Shown here piece by piece: positions 1-6,552 of a stretch of DNA of 12,612 nt; the stretch's first letter is position 1, and every line of letters begins with the position of its first letter. This DNA is from Bacillota bacterium (GTDB lineage: Bacteria; Bacillota; DTU025), in assembly GCA_003456765.1 (NCBI GenBank), contig DMOT01000226.1:1-12612 (forward strand), given 5' to 3'. The notes under the pieces were generated by a model that searched no databases, had not been told where the DNA came from, and was given only the letters and a program-made list of their open reading frames with translations. The position numbers and the translations under genes were made by a program.

Positions 1-71
1 TTGCCGATCACGTCCATCCGCAGCTGATGAGCGCGGGTTCCCGACACGCCGGCAAACATTGAACGCATCAT
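1..71 (-). CDS. flgE: Flagellar hook protein FlgE, N-terminal fragment
   Basis: FlgE polymerises outside the cell into the hook that joins rod to filament. Only the first 23 codons and two bases of the next lie inside the window; the gene runs off the left edge. The visible protein reads MMRSMFAGVSGTRAHQLRMD followed by VIG, the N-terminal helix signature of FlgE/FlgG-type axial proteins, which normally continues into NNIAN. Two adjacent ATG codons (69-71 and 66-68) could start it. A GGAGG at 82-86 lies 10 nt before the first ATG. The gene follows flgD and a TIGR02530-type gene, as in Bacillota fla operons, which favours FlgE over FlgG or FlgF. The 94-bp gap before it is the largest within the flgB-flgE run and contains two hairpins. 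Confidence 0.88.
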   Translation of the reverse strand, partial: MMRSMFAGVSGTRAHQLRMDVIG

Positions 72-102
72 ATCCTCTCGACCTCCATATCATTTTTTCC
101 GC

Positions 103-153
103 GGACCGCCCAAGTCCCAGGCGGCCCAGGGCTTCCTCATAGAGGTCCAGCCC
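103..153 (-). other. Tandem hairpins in the leader of flgE
   Basis: In the minus-strand transcript two stem-loops stand one base apart. The first (153 to 129) pairs GGGCT with AGCCC and, inside that, CCTC with GAGG around a TAT loop. The second (127 to 103) pairs GGGCCGCC with GGCGGTCC, eight pairs including one G-U, around a 9-nt loop. A GCGGAAAAAA stretch and then the flgE ribosome binding site follow. No U-run follows either stem, so this is not a standard terminator. It may stabilise or process the mRNA, or tune flgE translation; that role is inference. Confidence 0.5.
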
Positions 154-165
154 AAATCGGCAGGT

Positions 166-573
166 TCAGACTATCACCGCAGAATCAATGTTGGTAAAGA
201 CATTCTCCTTGAGGTGCTCTCCATCGACTGCAGTGATAACTGTTCGATTTCTTACACTAACAACGAACGCCTTATCGTCCAGGAGAATCAAGGATTCGCG
301 AGCCCCTTTTGCGGCAGCCTTGCTCACGCCGCCTTCCAGCCTCGAAAGGTCCTCCTGCCCCAGATCTATCCTGCGGGCAGCGAGCCTGGAGCGTGCATGA
401 GCCGAGAATCTGACTTCGCTGCGGGACAGCTCTTCTGTAAGCACATCCTGGAAGGCTGTGCCCGTGCCGCCTGCCACCGGCGCTTGAGGCCCCACCGGCC
501 TCCCCGGCCCTACAGGAACCGGGCGTTGAGGCATTCCCTGATTGACTATTCTGTCTATCCTATCAGCCGTCAT
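166..573 (-). CDS. Conserved flagellar operon protein, TIGR02530-like
   Basis: This small protein of 135 aa resembles the 'flagellar operon protein' family TIGR02530, found between flgD and flgE in many Bacillota. The first 40 or so residues are rich in proline and glycine and look disordered. The conserved part starts near residue 50 (FSAHARSRLAARRI), continues through a helical stretch to about residue 92, and ends in a predicted beta-rich segment (LILLDDKAFVVSVRNRTVIT, then AVDG and FTNIDSAVIV). It has no signal peptide and no membrane helix. The ATG at 571-573 has AGGGGTG 7 nt upstream, and the gene begins 12 nt after flgD stops. Its position suggests a role in hook assembly or export, but no biochemical function can be read from the sequence. 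Family assignment is from recognition of the pattern, not a search. Confidence 0.8.
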   Translation of the reverse strand: MTADRIDRIVNQGMPQRPVPVGPGRPVGPQAPVAGGTGTAFQDVLTEELSRSEVRFSAHARSRLAARRIDLGQEDLSRLEGGVSKAAAKGARESLILLDDKAFVVSVRNRTVITAVDGEHLKENVFTNIDSAVIV

Positions 574-585
574 CTGCCGACACCC

Positions 586-990
586 CTAAGATATCCTGGT
601 AACGTACGCCATGTTGATCCTCATATCCCCAACCACCAGGTAAGGTAATCCACCGATCACCTCCACCGAATCCACCCTGCCCTCAACGGGCATGTCGTAG
701 CCGGGAATCCACGCCTCTATTTCCTTTCCCACGAAAGACCCGGCCTCTGCAATCAATTGCCTGCACATCAGCTCTTGCAGAGAGCAGCCGAGGTTCTGGA
801 CTTCCTCCAAGAGGGTGAACTGAGCCATCTGCGCCACGAACTCCTGATTTGAGGACCCTTCACCTATGTCCAGATTCCTCATTTGTGTGACCAGAAGCAT
901 CAGGAATTCATCCTTGCCCAGAGTCTTTCTGGGTGTATTCTCCTGCGGAACCGTGTAAGTTCCTACACTGGCAGCTCTGGAAGTGTACAA
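586..990 (-). CDS. flgD: Hook cap / hook assembly scaffold protein FlgD (short form)
   Basis: FlgD caps the growing hook and helps FlgE subunits fold in at the tip. Near residue 20 the protein shows the conserved FlgD block: TLGKDEFLMLLVTQMRNLD, then NQEFVAQMAQFTLLEEVQNL. It ends with a small beta-rich segment (VGKEIEAWIPG to MAYVTRIS), as in the ~140-aa Bacillus-type FlgD; the C-terminal Tudor/Fn3-like domains of enterobacterial FlgD are absent. Start choice: the longest frame opens at a TTG at 1009-1011 that overlaps the end of fliK without a good binding site. A second TTG at 988-990 follows GAGGGGGG by about 7 nt and is preferred, giving 134 aa (141 aa from the upstream TTG). No in-frame ATG exists near the N-terminus. 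The preferred start lies 13 nt after the fliK stop. Confidence 0.92.
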   Translation of the reverse strand: MYTSRAASVGTYTVPQENTPRKTLGKDEFLMLLVTQMRNLDIGEGSSNQEFVAQMAQFTLLEEVQNLGCSLQELMCRQLIAEAGSFVGKEIEAWIPGYDMPVEGRVDSVEVIGGLPYLVVGDMRINMAYVTRIS

Positions 991-1003
991 TTCGCATCCC
1001 CCC

Positions 1004-3919
1004 TCATGCAAAATAGTCGATTCTGCCGTATCCCGGCCTCATGGAGACTGCCGCGCGCGGGATCTCCCGGGCCGCGATCACATCTTGCGGTTGTGTATCA
1101 TCCAGCCACGGCTTGTCCAGACCGTATTCTCTTCGGCCCCGGCGCCCGCCGTCTGCGAAAGCTGCAGATGCATATTGCGCTTGTGCCTGCCCCCCGGCAT
1201 CTCGAGATGATGAGTGGGATCCTACCGACACCGAGAGGTCCGCAAGGTCTATCCCGCTCTCTGACAGGAGGGCTTTGAGGTCTGCACCGTGCTTTTCGAT
1301 GTAATCTCCGACTTCACTGTTGCCCACCCGGATCGTTGCTGTGCAGGCTCTGCCCTGAACCCTTATGCGTATCTGAACCTCGCCTAAGCTTTCAGGAACG
1401 AGCTTCGCCCTGAACTCTCCGGACCGGCTGTTGCGCCTGGCCTCGATGTGCGCAGCTATCTGCTGCATCACCGAACGTCCCGCCTCATTGGTAAGAGCCT
1501 TCGCGTCTGCGGGCGGCGTCCCATCTGTCGGCCCTGTGCCAACAGGCATCTCCCCCGGGCTCGCCCTGAGCCCGCTCCGGGCTATCTGCACACCATCCAA
1601 GCCCTCGGCTCTTCGCGAACCGGATTGCGCAGGCTCCGATTCACGCTCAAGGGCGGCCTCATGCCTGGCGTACGACCGCTCGTCGGATCGGGCATCCGAA
1701 CCGCTCCTGGCATCATGACCCATCCGCCCCCTGGCAGCCTCCAGCCCATACGCATGGTCGGCTGTGGCAGCCCCGCGGCCTGGGCCCGCTTCGCCCGTAG
1801 GCCCGTTTTCAACCCGGGTTCCTGGAGCAACCTCCTGGGAAAAGGACTCTTCCCTATCAGACGGCATACGTTCGGTTGGCACCGTACCTGTCTCGATCTT
1901 CCCCGGATCCTTCCTCAGCCCGTCAAGATCAACCCGCATTCGGCCGGGATCCTGAGGTTCTTGCAGACCGAATTCTGCAGTCTCCGATTTGCGGTCCGAG
2001 GCGTCCCTGGGCCCATAGCCGGTTGTCGTAATCGCGTGGTCCGTGTCCGTTTCACCTACATGGCCATCTTCGATCTGGATTCTGGGAGCAGCCCCCCACG
2101 ATGCCGGACGCTCTTCCTCCCTGAGGATTCCATGCGCGTCCGCCTGAAGCTCTGACGCCTTCGTTCTCATCTCGCCCAGGCCAAGCCTGTTTACGCGGTC
2201 AGCACCGGACCGAACGCCTGATTCAATTGCCTCGGCCTCAAGCTCAAAGCCGACGGCACTTGACGCCCTTTCGCTTGGGCTGGGTGTGGATTCTACTATG
2301 TCAACCCCCACACCATCAGCGATATCATCGATGCCTCCCACTTCTGCGTCTGAGAATCTTGCCTTGTCAGTGCCTATGGCGGAAAGCCCGGCGTCTTCTC
2401 TGCCATACCCCTCGGCGCTAAGCGCTCCAGGCGAGGGAAGACCATCACTCAGCCCGGTATACTCAACTCCAATGAGCCTGCTCGCATGAGCATAGTCTCC
2501 ATCAGCCATGCTGTTTGCATATGAGCCGCTGGAGCTCTTCTGTGCATTCAGGACTCCCGGGATTCCTCCGTCTGCAGCTTCTGCTCTGGCAAGGAGCGAA
2601 ACGTCCTTGGCCATCTCCCGTGCAGCCTCTTTGAGCTGCTCTGCTTCTTCCATTCCAATGGGATCTGGCACATCCATTACGACACCGCCTTCGCCGGGCG
2701 CACCAGCGAATGTGCCATCTGGAGCCGCCACAGGATCCAGGATGCGATCCCCATCTGCACGGGCTCCGGTTCCACGGATCAGAAGAGGCGTTGACGGCTT
2801 GACACTACCCGTAGTTTCGGCATTTCTCTCTGTGCTGCTGAGATCGAAGCCCCGGTTTGCCCACATCCCGGCATTCTGGAGCACTTTGCTGGGCCCGCCA
2901 TCCTTCATCTCGCGACCCGCTGTTTCCATCTGCACAGCCAGGCCTTGCGGGCCCGGGTCGTTCGTGCGTAATGCTCCTGAGATGAACAGGGCAGACTCCA
3001 CACTATCTGAGAGCACGCCATCGCCCAGGACAGGCATTGTGTTCCACAAGCCTCCCTTAGAATCCGCATGCTCAAATCCGACTGCATGCACTCTTTCGCC
3101 CAATAGCCGTAGGTCCACAGGAGTATTGGACTCGTCTGCCTCCGGGGCAATCAGCACTGCCTGCGCACGGACGTTCGCAGCTCCCTTGTTGCCAGGGAGA
3201 GCCTCGACTCCTCTTCGGCCCTGAGCAAGCCGGGTGTGGCTTTGGCCACCGATTCTTCGCACTTCGCCTGCTCCGGTCTGAGTCTGCGCAGTAGAAGCTG
3301 GCGCCGTCTCCATATGCCGCCAGGCAGATGAGTCGACACTGAAACCTCCTTCTCCGTGGCGGCTACCGCCGCCCGACATCGGAGCAATGTACTCGCCCGA
3401 TGAGGACTCATCGCAGCAGGCCGACTCTTGAGATTGAGATGCGTCAGCTGAATCCAGTGCCAACGTAGGCGTTGCCGCCAGCATTGCCGAAGCTTGTAGA
3501 GCTGCTGCTTCAGGGTGTGCCTGAGAAGAAGCTGTGTCGACGAGAACAGGCGCCCCGCTATCTAGCTCATCTTCATCCGACATCTTGCCGTCCGCCGCCT
3601 CGCCAGCCTCCGAATCCGGCTTCGGCCCATCTTTGCCGTGAGCAGCAGCGCTCTTCAGCCTGTTCGTCCGCTGAAGCTCAGCATCTTCCTCGCCTGTCAA
3701 CGGCTGAGCACGGTTTGACGCTTCCAGCTCGCTATCTGTGGCAGTTTCCGACACCTCCTGCAGCATCTGCAAGAATTCTGACGGCTGATCCAATGCTCCT
3801 GAACTCTGGATGTCGCCTGGCCCAAAGCCTGTGCACAAGCGGGCTACTGAGCCAGTAGAACAAGCCGATCCGGAGCTTTCCAGGCCGGCATGGGCAAGGA
3901 TCGCTGTCATGCCATCCAT
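1004..3919 (-). CDS. fliK: Flagellar hook-length control protein FliK, very long form
   Basis: FliK is an exported molecular ruler that measures the hook and switches the export gate from hook to filament substrates. From the preferred ATG the protein is 971 aa, roughly twice Bacillus FliK and more than twice the ~400 aa of Salmonella FliK. About the first 800 residues are low-complexity, rich in Gly, Ala, Ser, Glu and Asp, with no recognisable fold. The Flg_hook domain follows at about 815-900, with the hallmark FRAKLVPESLGEVQIRIRV and an ESGIDLADLSVSV segment; an Arg/Gly-rich tail ends the protein. Start choice: a GTG at 3929-3931 lies inside the Shine-Dalgarno AAAGGAGGTGAT and cannot be used well; the ATG at 3917-3919 is 11 nt after GGAGG. 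An ATG at 3908-3910 is a further option. The gene follows fliJ directly, where ylxF would be expected. Confidence 0.93.
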   Translation of the reverse strand: MDGMTAILAHAGLESSGSACSTGSVARLCTGFGPGDIQSSGALDQPSEFLQMLQEVSETATDSELEASNRAQPLTGEEDAELQRTNRLKSAAAHGKDGPKPDSEAGEAADGKMSDEDELDSGAPVLVDTASSQAHPEAAALQASAMLAATPTLALDSADASQSQESACCDESSSGEYIAPMSGGGSRHGEGGFSVDSSAWRHMETAPASTAQTQTGAGEVRRIGGQSHTRLAQGRRGVEALPGNKGAANVRAQAVLIAPEADESNTPVDLRLLGERVHAVGFEHADSKGGLWNTMPVLGDGVLSDSVESALFISGALRTNDPGPQGLAVQMETAGREMKDGGPSKVLQNAGMWANRGFDLSSTERNAETTGSVKPSTPLLIRGTGARADGDRILDPVAAPDGTFAGAPGEGGVVMDVPDPIGMEEAEQLKEAAREMAKDVSLLARAEAADGGIPGVLNAQKSSSGSYANSMADGDYAHASRLIGVEYTGLSDGLPSPGALSAEGYGREDAGLSAIGTDKARFSDAEVGGIDDIADGVGVDIVESTPSPSERASSAVGFELEAEAIESGVRSGADRVNRLGLGEMRTKASELQADAHGILREEERPASWGAAPRIQIEDGHVGETDTDHAITTTGYGPRDASDRKSETAEFGLQEPQDPGRMRVDLDGLRKDPGKIETGTVPTERMPSDREESFSQEVAPGTRVENGPTGEAGPGRGAATADHAYGLEAARGRMGHDARSGSDARSDERSYARHEAALERESEPAQSGSRRAEGLDGVQIARSGLRASPGEMPVGTGPTDGTPPADAKALTNEAGRSVMQQIAAHIEARRNSRSGEFRAKLVPESLGEVQIRIRVQGRACTATIRVGNSEVGDYIEKHGADLKALLSESGIDLADLSVSVGSHSSSRDAGGQAQAQYASAAFADGGRRGRREYGLDKPWLDDTQPQDVIAAREIPRAAVSMRPGYGRIDYFA

Positions 3920-3925
3920 CTGGTC

Positions 3926-3937
3926 TATCACCTCCTT
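3926..3937 (-). promoter_or_regulatory. Near-perfect Shine-Dalgarno of fliK
   Basis: The minus strand reads AAAGGAGGTGAT, a 12-base match to the complement of the 16S rRNA 3' end typical of Bacillota. It lies about 7 nt (from its end) before the ATG at 3917-3919 and overlaps the alternative GTG, which is the reason for rejecting that GTG. It is the strongest ribosome binding site in the window, suggesting that fliK translation is initiated independently and not only by coupling to fliJ. Confidence 0.75.
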
Positions 3938-3953
3938 TCACCCGATTGTATGT

Positions 3954-3998
3954 ATGATGCGCTCGAAAGCCTGCTCGTTCGTGCCGCCAGCGCATCAT
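3954..3998 (-). repeat. 10-bp inverted repeat between fliJ and fliK
   Basis: ATGATGCGCT (3954-3963) and AGCGCATCAT (3989-3998) are perfect reverse complements separated by 25 nt. The right arm includes the fliJ stop codon (3995-3997). In RNA the loop can fold a further short CGAA/TTCG stem. No U-run follows on the minus strand, so it does not look like an efficient intrinsic terminator. It could be an mRNA processing or stability element, or a protein-binding dyad. Confidence 0.55.
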
Positions 3999-4456
3999 GC
4001 ATGCGACGTCTGTTTCTTCTGTCTCCCGTGTCTTGTAGTAGCTAGCTCGTCTGTCTGCTTCTGCTCAAGACGATTGATGTCGATCATGAATTGCTCGTAC
4101 TGCCTCTGCTTCAGCCTCTCCACGATCTTGCGGGACTTCATCCCGTCTACAACGCCTGTCCTCTTCTCTTCGGAGACTACGTGCAGTGTCGCGACGAGAT
4201 CGTTCTGATTCAACATCTCCGTCTTGAGCCGAGTCAGATATCGTTGGCATGCAGAGACCTCAGCAAGGTCAATGTCGTCCTGCGTCGCCTCGGCCATCTC
4301 ATACTGCCCTTCACCGAAAGCGTACTCCATATCGGTCAGCGCTTCTCTGGCCTCGAGCTCCCGCGATTTAGCCTGGGCAAATTCCTGTTTCGCCTGATCC
4401 TCCAGGCGTCTTCTGTGATCCAGGACCGGTTGTAGTCGAAAAGTGAAAGTATCCAT
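3995..4456 (-). CDS. fliJ: Flagellar export chaperone / stalk protein FliJ
   Basis: FliJ is the coiled-coil stalk of the cytoplasmic export ATPase; it sits in the FliI hexamer and contacts the export gate protein FlhA. The 153-aa protein is of usual length and almost entirely helical. It starts with the typical FTFRLQPVLDHRRRLEDQAK segment and is dense in Glu, Gln, Lys and Arg throughout, ending in a basic tail (RHGRQKKQTSHA). The ATG at 4454-4456 follows GGGGGAT, 10 nt after the fliI stop. Sequence conservation in this family is low, so the call rests on the N-terminal pattern, coiled-coil character and position between fliI and fliK, which together are convincing. Confidence 0.92.
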   Translation of the reverse strand: MDTFTFRLQPVLDHRRRLEDQAKQEFAQAKSRELEAREALTDMEYAFGEGQYEMAEATQDDIDLAEVSACQRYLTRLKTEMLNQNDLVATLHVVSEEKRTGVVDGMKSRKIVERLKQRQYEQFMIDINRLEQKQTDELATTRHGRQKKQTSHA

Positions 4457-4466
4457 TCCGATCCCC

Positions 4467-5810
4467 CTAGCTCACGACTGCGACCAGGCCCTCGACTGCC
4501 TCATCGAATGAGGCCTTCTCCTCAACACCCTGTCGCAGATACTTATTGAATCCATCGATCGCCGCAATCGATTCGTCTATCTTCGGATTCGACCCGTCTA
4601 CATATGCGCCGATATTGATCAGGTCTTCTGCCTGGCGATACGTGGCCAACAGATCCCGAAAGACTCCCGCAGCTCTTCTCTGTTCCGGCGAAACAACGTT
4701 GTCCATGACGCGGCTGACGCTCTTCAGCACATCTATGGCGGGGTAATGGTTGCCGTCGGCAAGGCTGCGAGATAGAACTATGTGCCCGTCCAGAATGCTC
4801 CTTACTGCATCGGCAATGGGCTCTGTCAAGTCGTCGCCGTCCACTAGCACAGTGTAAAGACCGGTAATCGTGCCGCGTTCGCTCGTCCCCGAACGCTCCA
4901 ACAGCTTGGGGAGGAGCGCAAAGACGGACGGTGTGTAACCCTTCGTTGCCGGCGGCTCGCCGATGGCCAGCCCCACTTCGCGTTGGGCCATGGCAAAACG
5001 GGTAACCGAATCCATCATGAACATCACATTGAGCCCGCGGTCGTGGAAGTACTCGGCAATCGCAGTGGCCACCATGGCTCCTTTGATCCTCACAAGCGCC
5101 GGAGTGTCTGACGTCGCCACAACCACCACAGATCGGGCAAGCCCGTCCTCACCAAGGTCTCCCTCTATGAACTCGAGAACCTCGCGCCCACGCTCCCCAA
5201 CCAGGGCAATCACGTTCACATCAGCCCGTGTGTTCCTCGCGATCATGCCGAGCAGAGTGCTCTTGCCGACCCCGCTTCCTGAGAATATTCCCACACGCTG
5301 ACCGCAACCGCACGTGAGCAGCCCATCTATGGCTCGAACCCCGAGCGGGAGCGGTTCCACAATCCTCGGCCTGGACAGAGGATTCGGCGGCGGACTGGAC
5401 ACCGAATACTCCACCGCAGCGTGGATCGGGCCCAGCCCATCCATGGGCCTGCCAAGCCCGTCAAGGACTCTGCCCAGGAGCTCGTCGCCCACCCGTACCG
5501 TCAGGAACTTGCCGCTGGCCACGACTTCGCTTCCGGGCTCAATGCCCTCCATCTCTCCAAGCGGCATCAGAAGAAGCTTGTTCTCGCGAAACCCCACTAC
5601 CTCGGCTATTACAGGCACAGTAGTATTCCGAGGATATATGGAGCAGATCTCCCCGACCTGTGCATGGGGCCCGTCCGACTCGATCACAAGGCCAATAACC
5701 TGCGCGACTCTGCCGCGCTGCTTGATCGTGTCAAGGCTGCTGAGCCTCGCATGATACTTGTGGAAATCTACAGCCTTTGGTGCAACAGACGAAACGTGAT
5801 CAGCCCGCAT
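4467..5810 (-). CDS. fliI: Flagellum-specific ATPase FliI
   Basis: FliI is the ATPase that, with FliH and FliJ, delivers and unfolds substrates at the flagellar type III export gate on the inner face of the membrane. The 447-aa protein has the F1-beta-like layout. An N-terminal beta-barrel region covers about 30-105. A nucleotide-binding core follows with Walker A GSGVGKST at 178-185, GERGRE at 205-210 and Walker B VMFMMD at 262-267. The REVGLAIGEPPATKGYTPSV segment at 277-296 is typical of FliI and type III ATPases. A C-terminal helical part includes LATYRQAEDLINIGAY near 388-403. All catalytic motifs look intact. The ATG at 5808-5810 overlaps the end of fliH by 11 bp, with GGAGG 9 nt upstream inside fliH, which favours translational coupling. 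Confidence 0.97.
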   Translation of the reverse strand: MRADHVSSVAPKAVDFHKYHARLSSLDTIKQRGRVAQVIGLVIESDGPHAQVGEICSIYPRNTTVPVIAEVVGFRENKLLLMPLGEMEGIEPGSEVVASGKFLTVRVGDELLGRVLDGLGRPMDGLGPIHAAVEYSVSSPPPNPLSRPRIVEPLPLGVRAIDGLLTCGCGQRVGIFSGSGVGKSTLLGMIARNTRADVNVIALVGERGREVLEFIEGDLGEDGLARSVVVVATSDTPALVRIKGAMVATAIAEYFHDRGLNVMFMMDSVTRFAMAQREVGLAIGEPPATKGYTPSVFALLPKLLERSGTSERGTITGLYTVLVDGDDLTEPIADAVRSILDGHIVLSRSLADGNHYPAIDVLKSVSRVMDNVVSPEQRRAAGVFRDLLATYRQAEDLINIGAYVDGSNPKIDESIAAIDGFNKYLRQGVEEKASFDEAVEGLVAVVS

Positions 5811-6552
5811 ACTTCGCTTCCTCCAGGAACGACAGCTCCACGTCGCGAAGCTGTTCGTCTACTCTGGCGTCAACCGCCCCAACTTCCATCTCTATAAAAC
5901 ATCCGCCCCGCTCAATCCTGGTATCTTCCACGATCTCCATGTTTCGCAAGTCAGGCGAAAGGCCTATCAACTCATCGCGTGCGCTGGCAATCATCCCGAG
6001 ATCCTCAGGAGATACTCTGATGACTACACTTCGGGAGCCCTCAGTCCGGCGCACAGCTTCTCGCACCACCGCAAGCACCGATTCAGGATCCTCCTGTAAG
6101 GTCTTGCATATCAGTTTCTCGGCCACTGCGACAGCAAGCCGAGCTATTTCCCGCTCGCACTGGCTGACCGTGGCGTCTGCGCTGTCAACTATTGCATCAG
6201 CTGTGGACCTTATTGCATCCAGCGCCTCAGCATAGGCTTCCCTGACCTCTAGAAGCCCGGCAGCACGCCCTTGCTCATAACCTTCGGCTTCTGCTTGCCT
6301 GGCGATGCGTTCCGACCGGGCGGCCGCGTCTTGAGTAATCCTCTCTGCTTCCTGCCGAGATCTGGCTACGATTTCTCTGGCACGGGCTTCCGCCTTCTCT
6401 ATGACGGTCGCGGCATCGTCCTCTGTTTCCAACACGAATTCGTCCTCACCGCGCTCTGGCAAAGAGAGTCCGGGCCTTTCCGTCGGCAGAAGAAACGCCG
6501 GGGATCTGACGAAAGCATCGTCTATAGCCGTCCGTTTTATGACTTTAGACAA
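5800..6552 (-). CDS. fliH: Flagellar assembly protein FliH, FliI regulator
   Basis: FliH dimers bind FliI, restrain its ATPase activity and anchor it to the C-ring through FliN or FliY. The 250-aa protein has a variable N-terminus (1-45), a long charged coiled coil (about 46-110) with a short G-rich part (GYEQGRAAG, 91-99), and a C-terminal domain related to the V-ATPase E subunit (about 115-245, with VAVAEKLICKTLQEDPE near 141-157 and GGCFIEMEVGAVDARVDEQL near 215-235). The start is a TTG at 6550-6552: the codon before it in frame is TGA, so the frame cannot open earlier, and no ATG or GTG follows nearby. GGGGG lies 9 nt upstream. The gene overlaps fliG by 8 bp, so coupling to fliG translation is likely. 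Confidence 0.95.
   Translation of the reverse strand: MSKVIKRTAIDDAFVRSPAFLLPTERPGLSLPERGEDEFVLETEDDAATVIEKAEARAREIVARSRQEAERITQDAAARSERIARQAEAEGYEQGRAAGLLEVREAYAEALDAIRSTADAIVDSADATVSQCEREIARLAVAVAEKLICKTLQEDPESVLAVVREAVRRTEGSRSVVIRVSPEDLGMIASARDELIGLSPDLRNMEIVEDTRIERGGCFIEMEVGAVDARVDEQLRDVELSFLEEAKYAG

Noticed and set aside
89..139. Possible 16-codon small frame in the gap before flgE
   Set aside because: It starts within a hairpin loop, has no ribosome binding site and no recognisable sequence; the paired stems explain the region better.
991..1011. TTG at 1009-1011 as the flgD start
   Set aside because: It overlaps fliK and lacks a good binding site, while the TTG at 988-990 follows GAGGGGGG at proper distance. 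The extra seven residues do not resemble FlgD.
2508..3224. Long plus-strand open frame of 238 aa opposite fliK
   Set aside because: It lies antisense to a low-complexity, GC-rich coding region, is rich in Ser, Pro, Arg and Ala with no recognisable domain, and no ribosome binding site was identified. A second such frame at 1448-2155 is similar. Both are by-products of fliK codon use.
3920..3931. GTG at 3929-3931 as the fliK start
   Set aside because: The GTG is part of the Shine-Dalgarno AAAGGAGGTGAT itself, leaving no spacer; the ATG at 3917-3919 is well spaced.
6378..6393. TGGCACG on the plus strand inside fliH, resembling a -24 element
   Set aside because: The matching TTGC at the -12 position is missing, and no plus-strand gene lies downstream.
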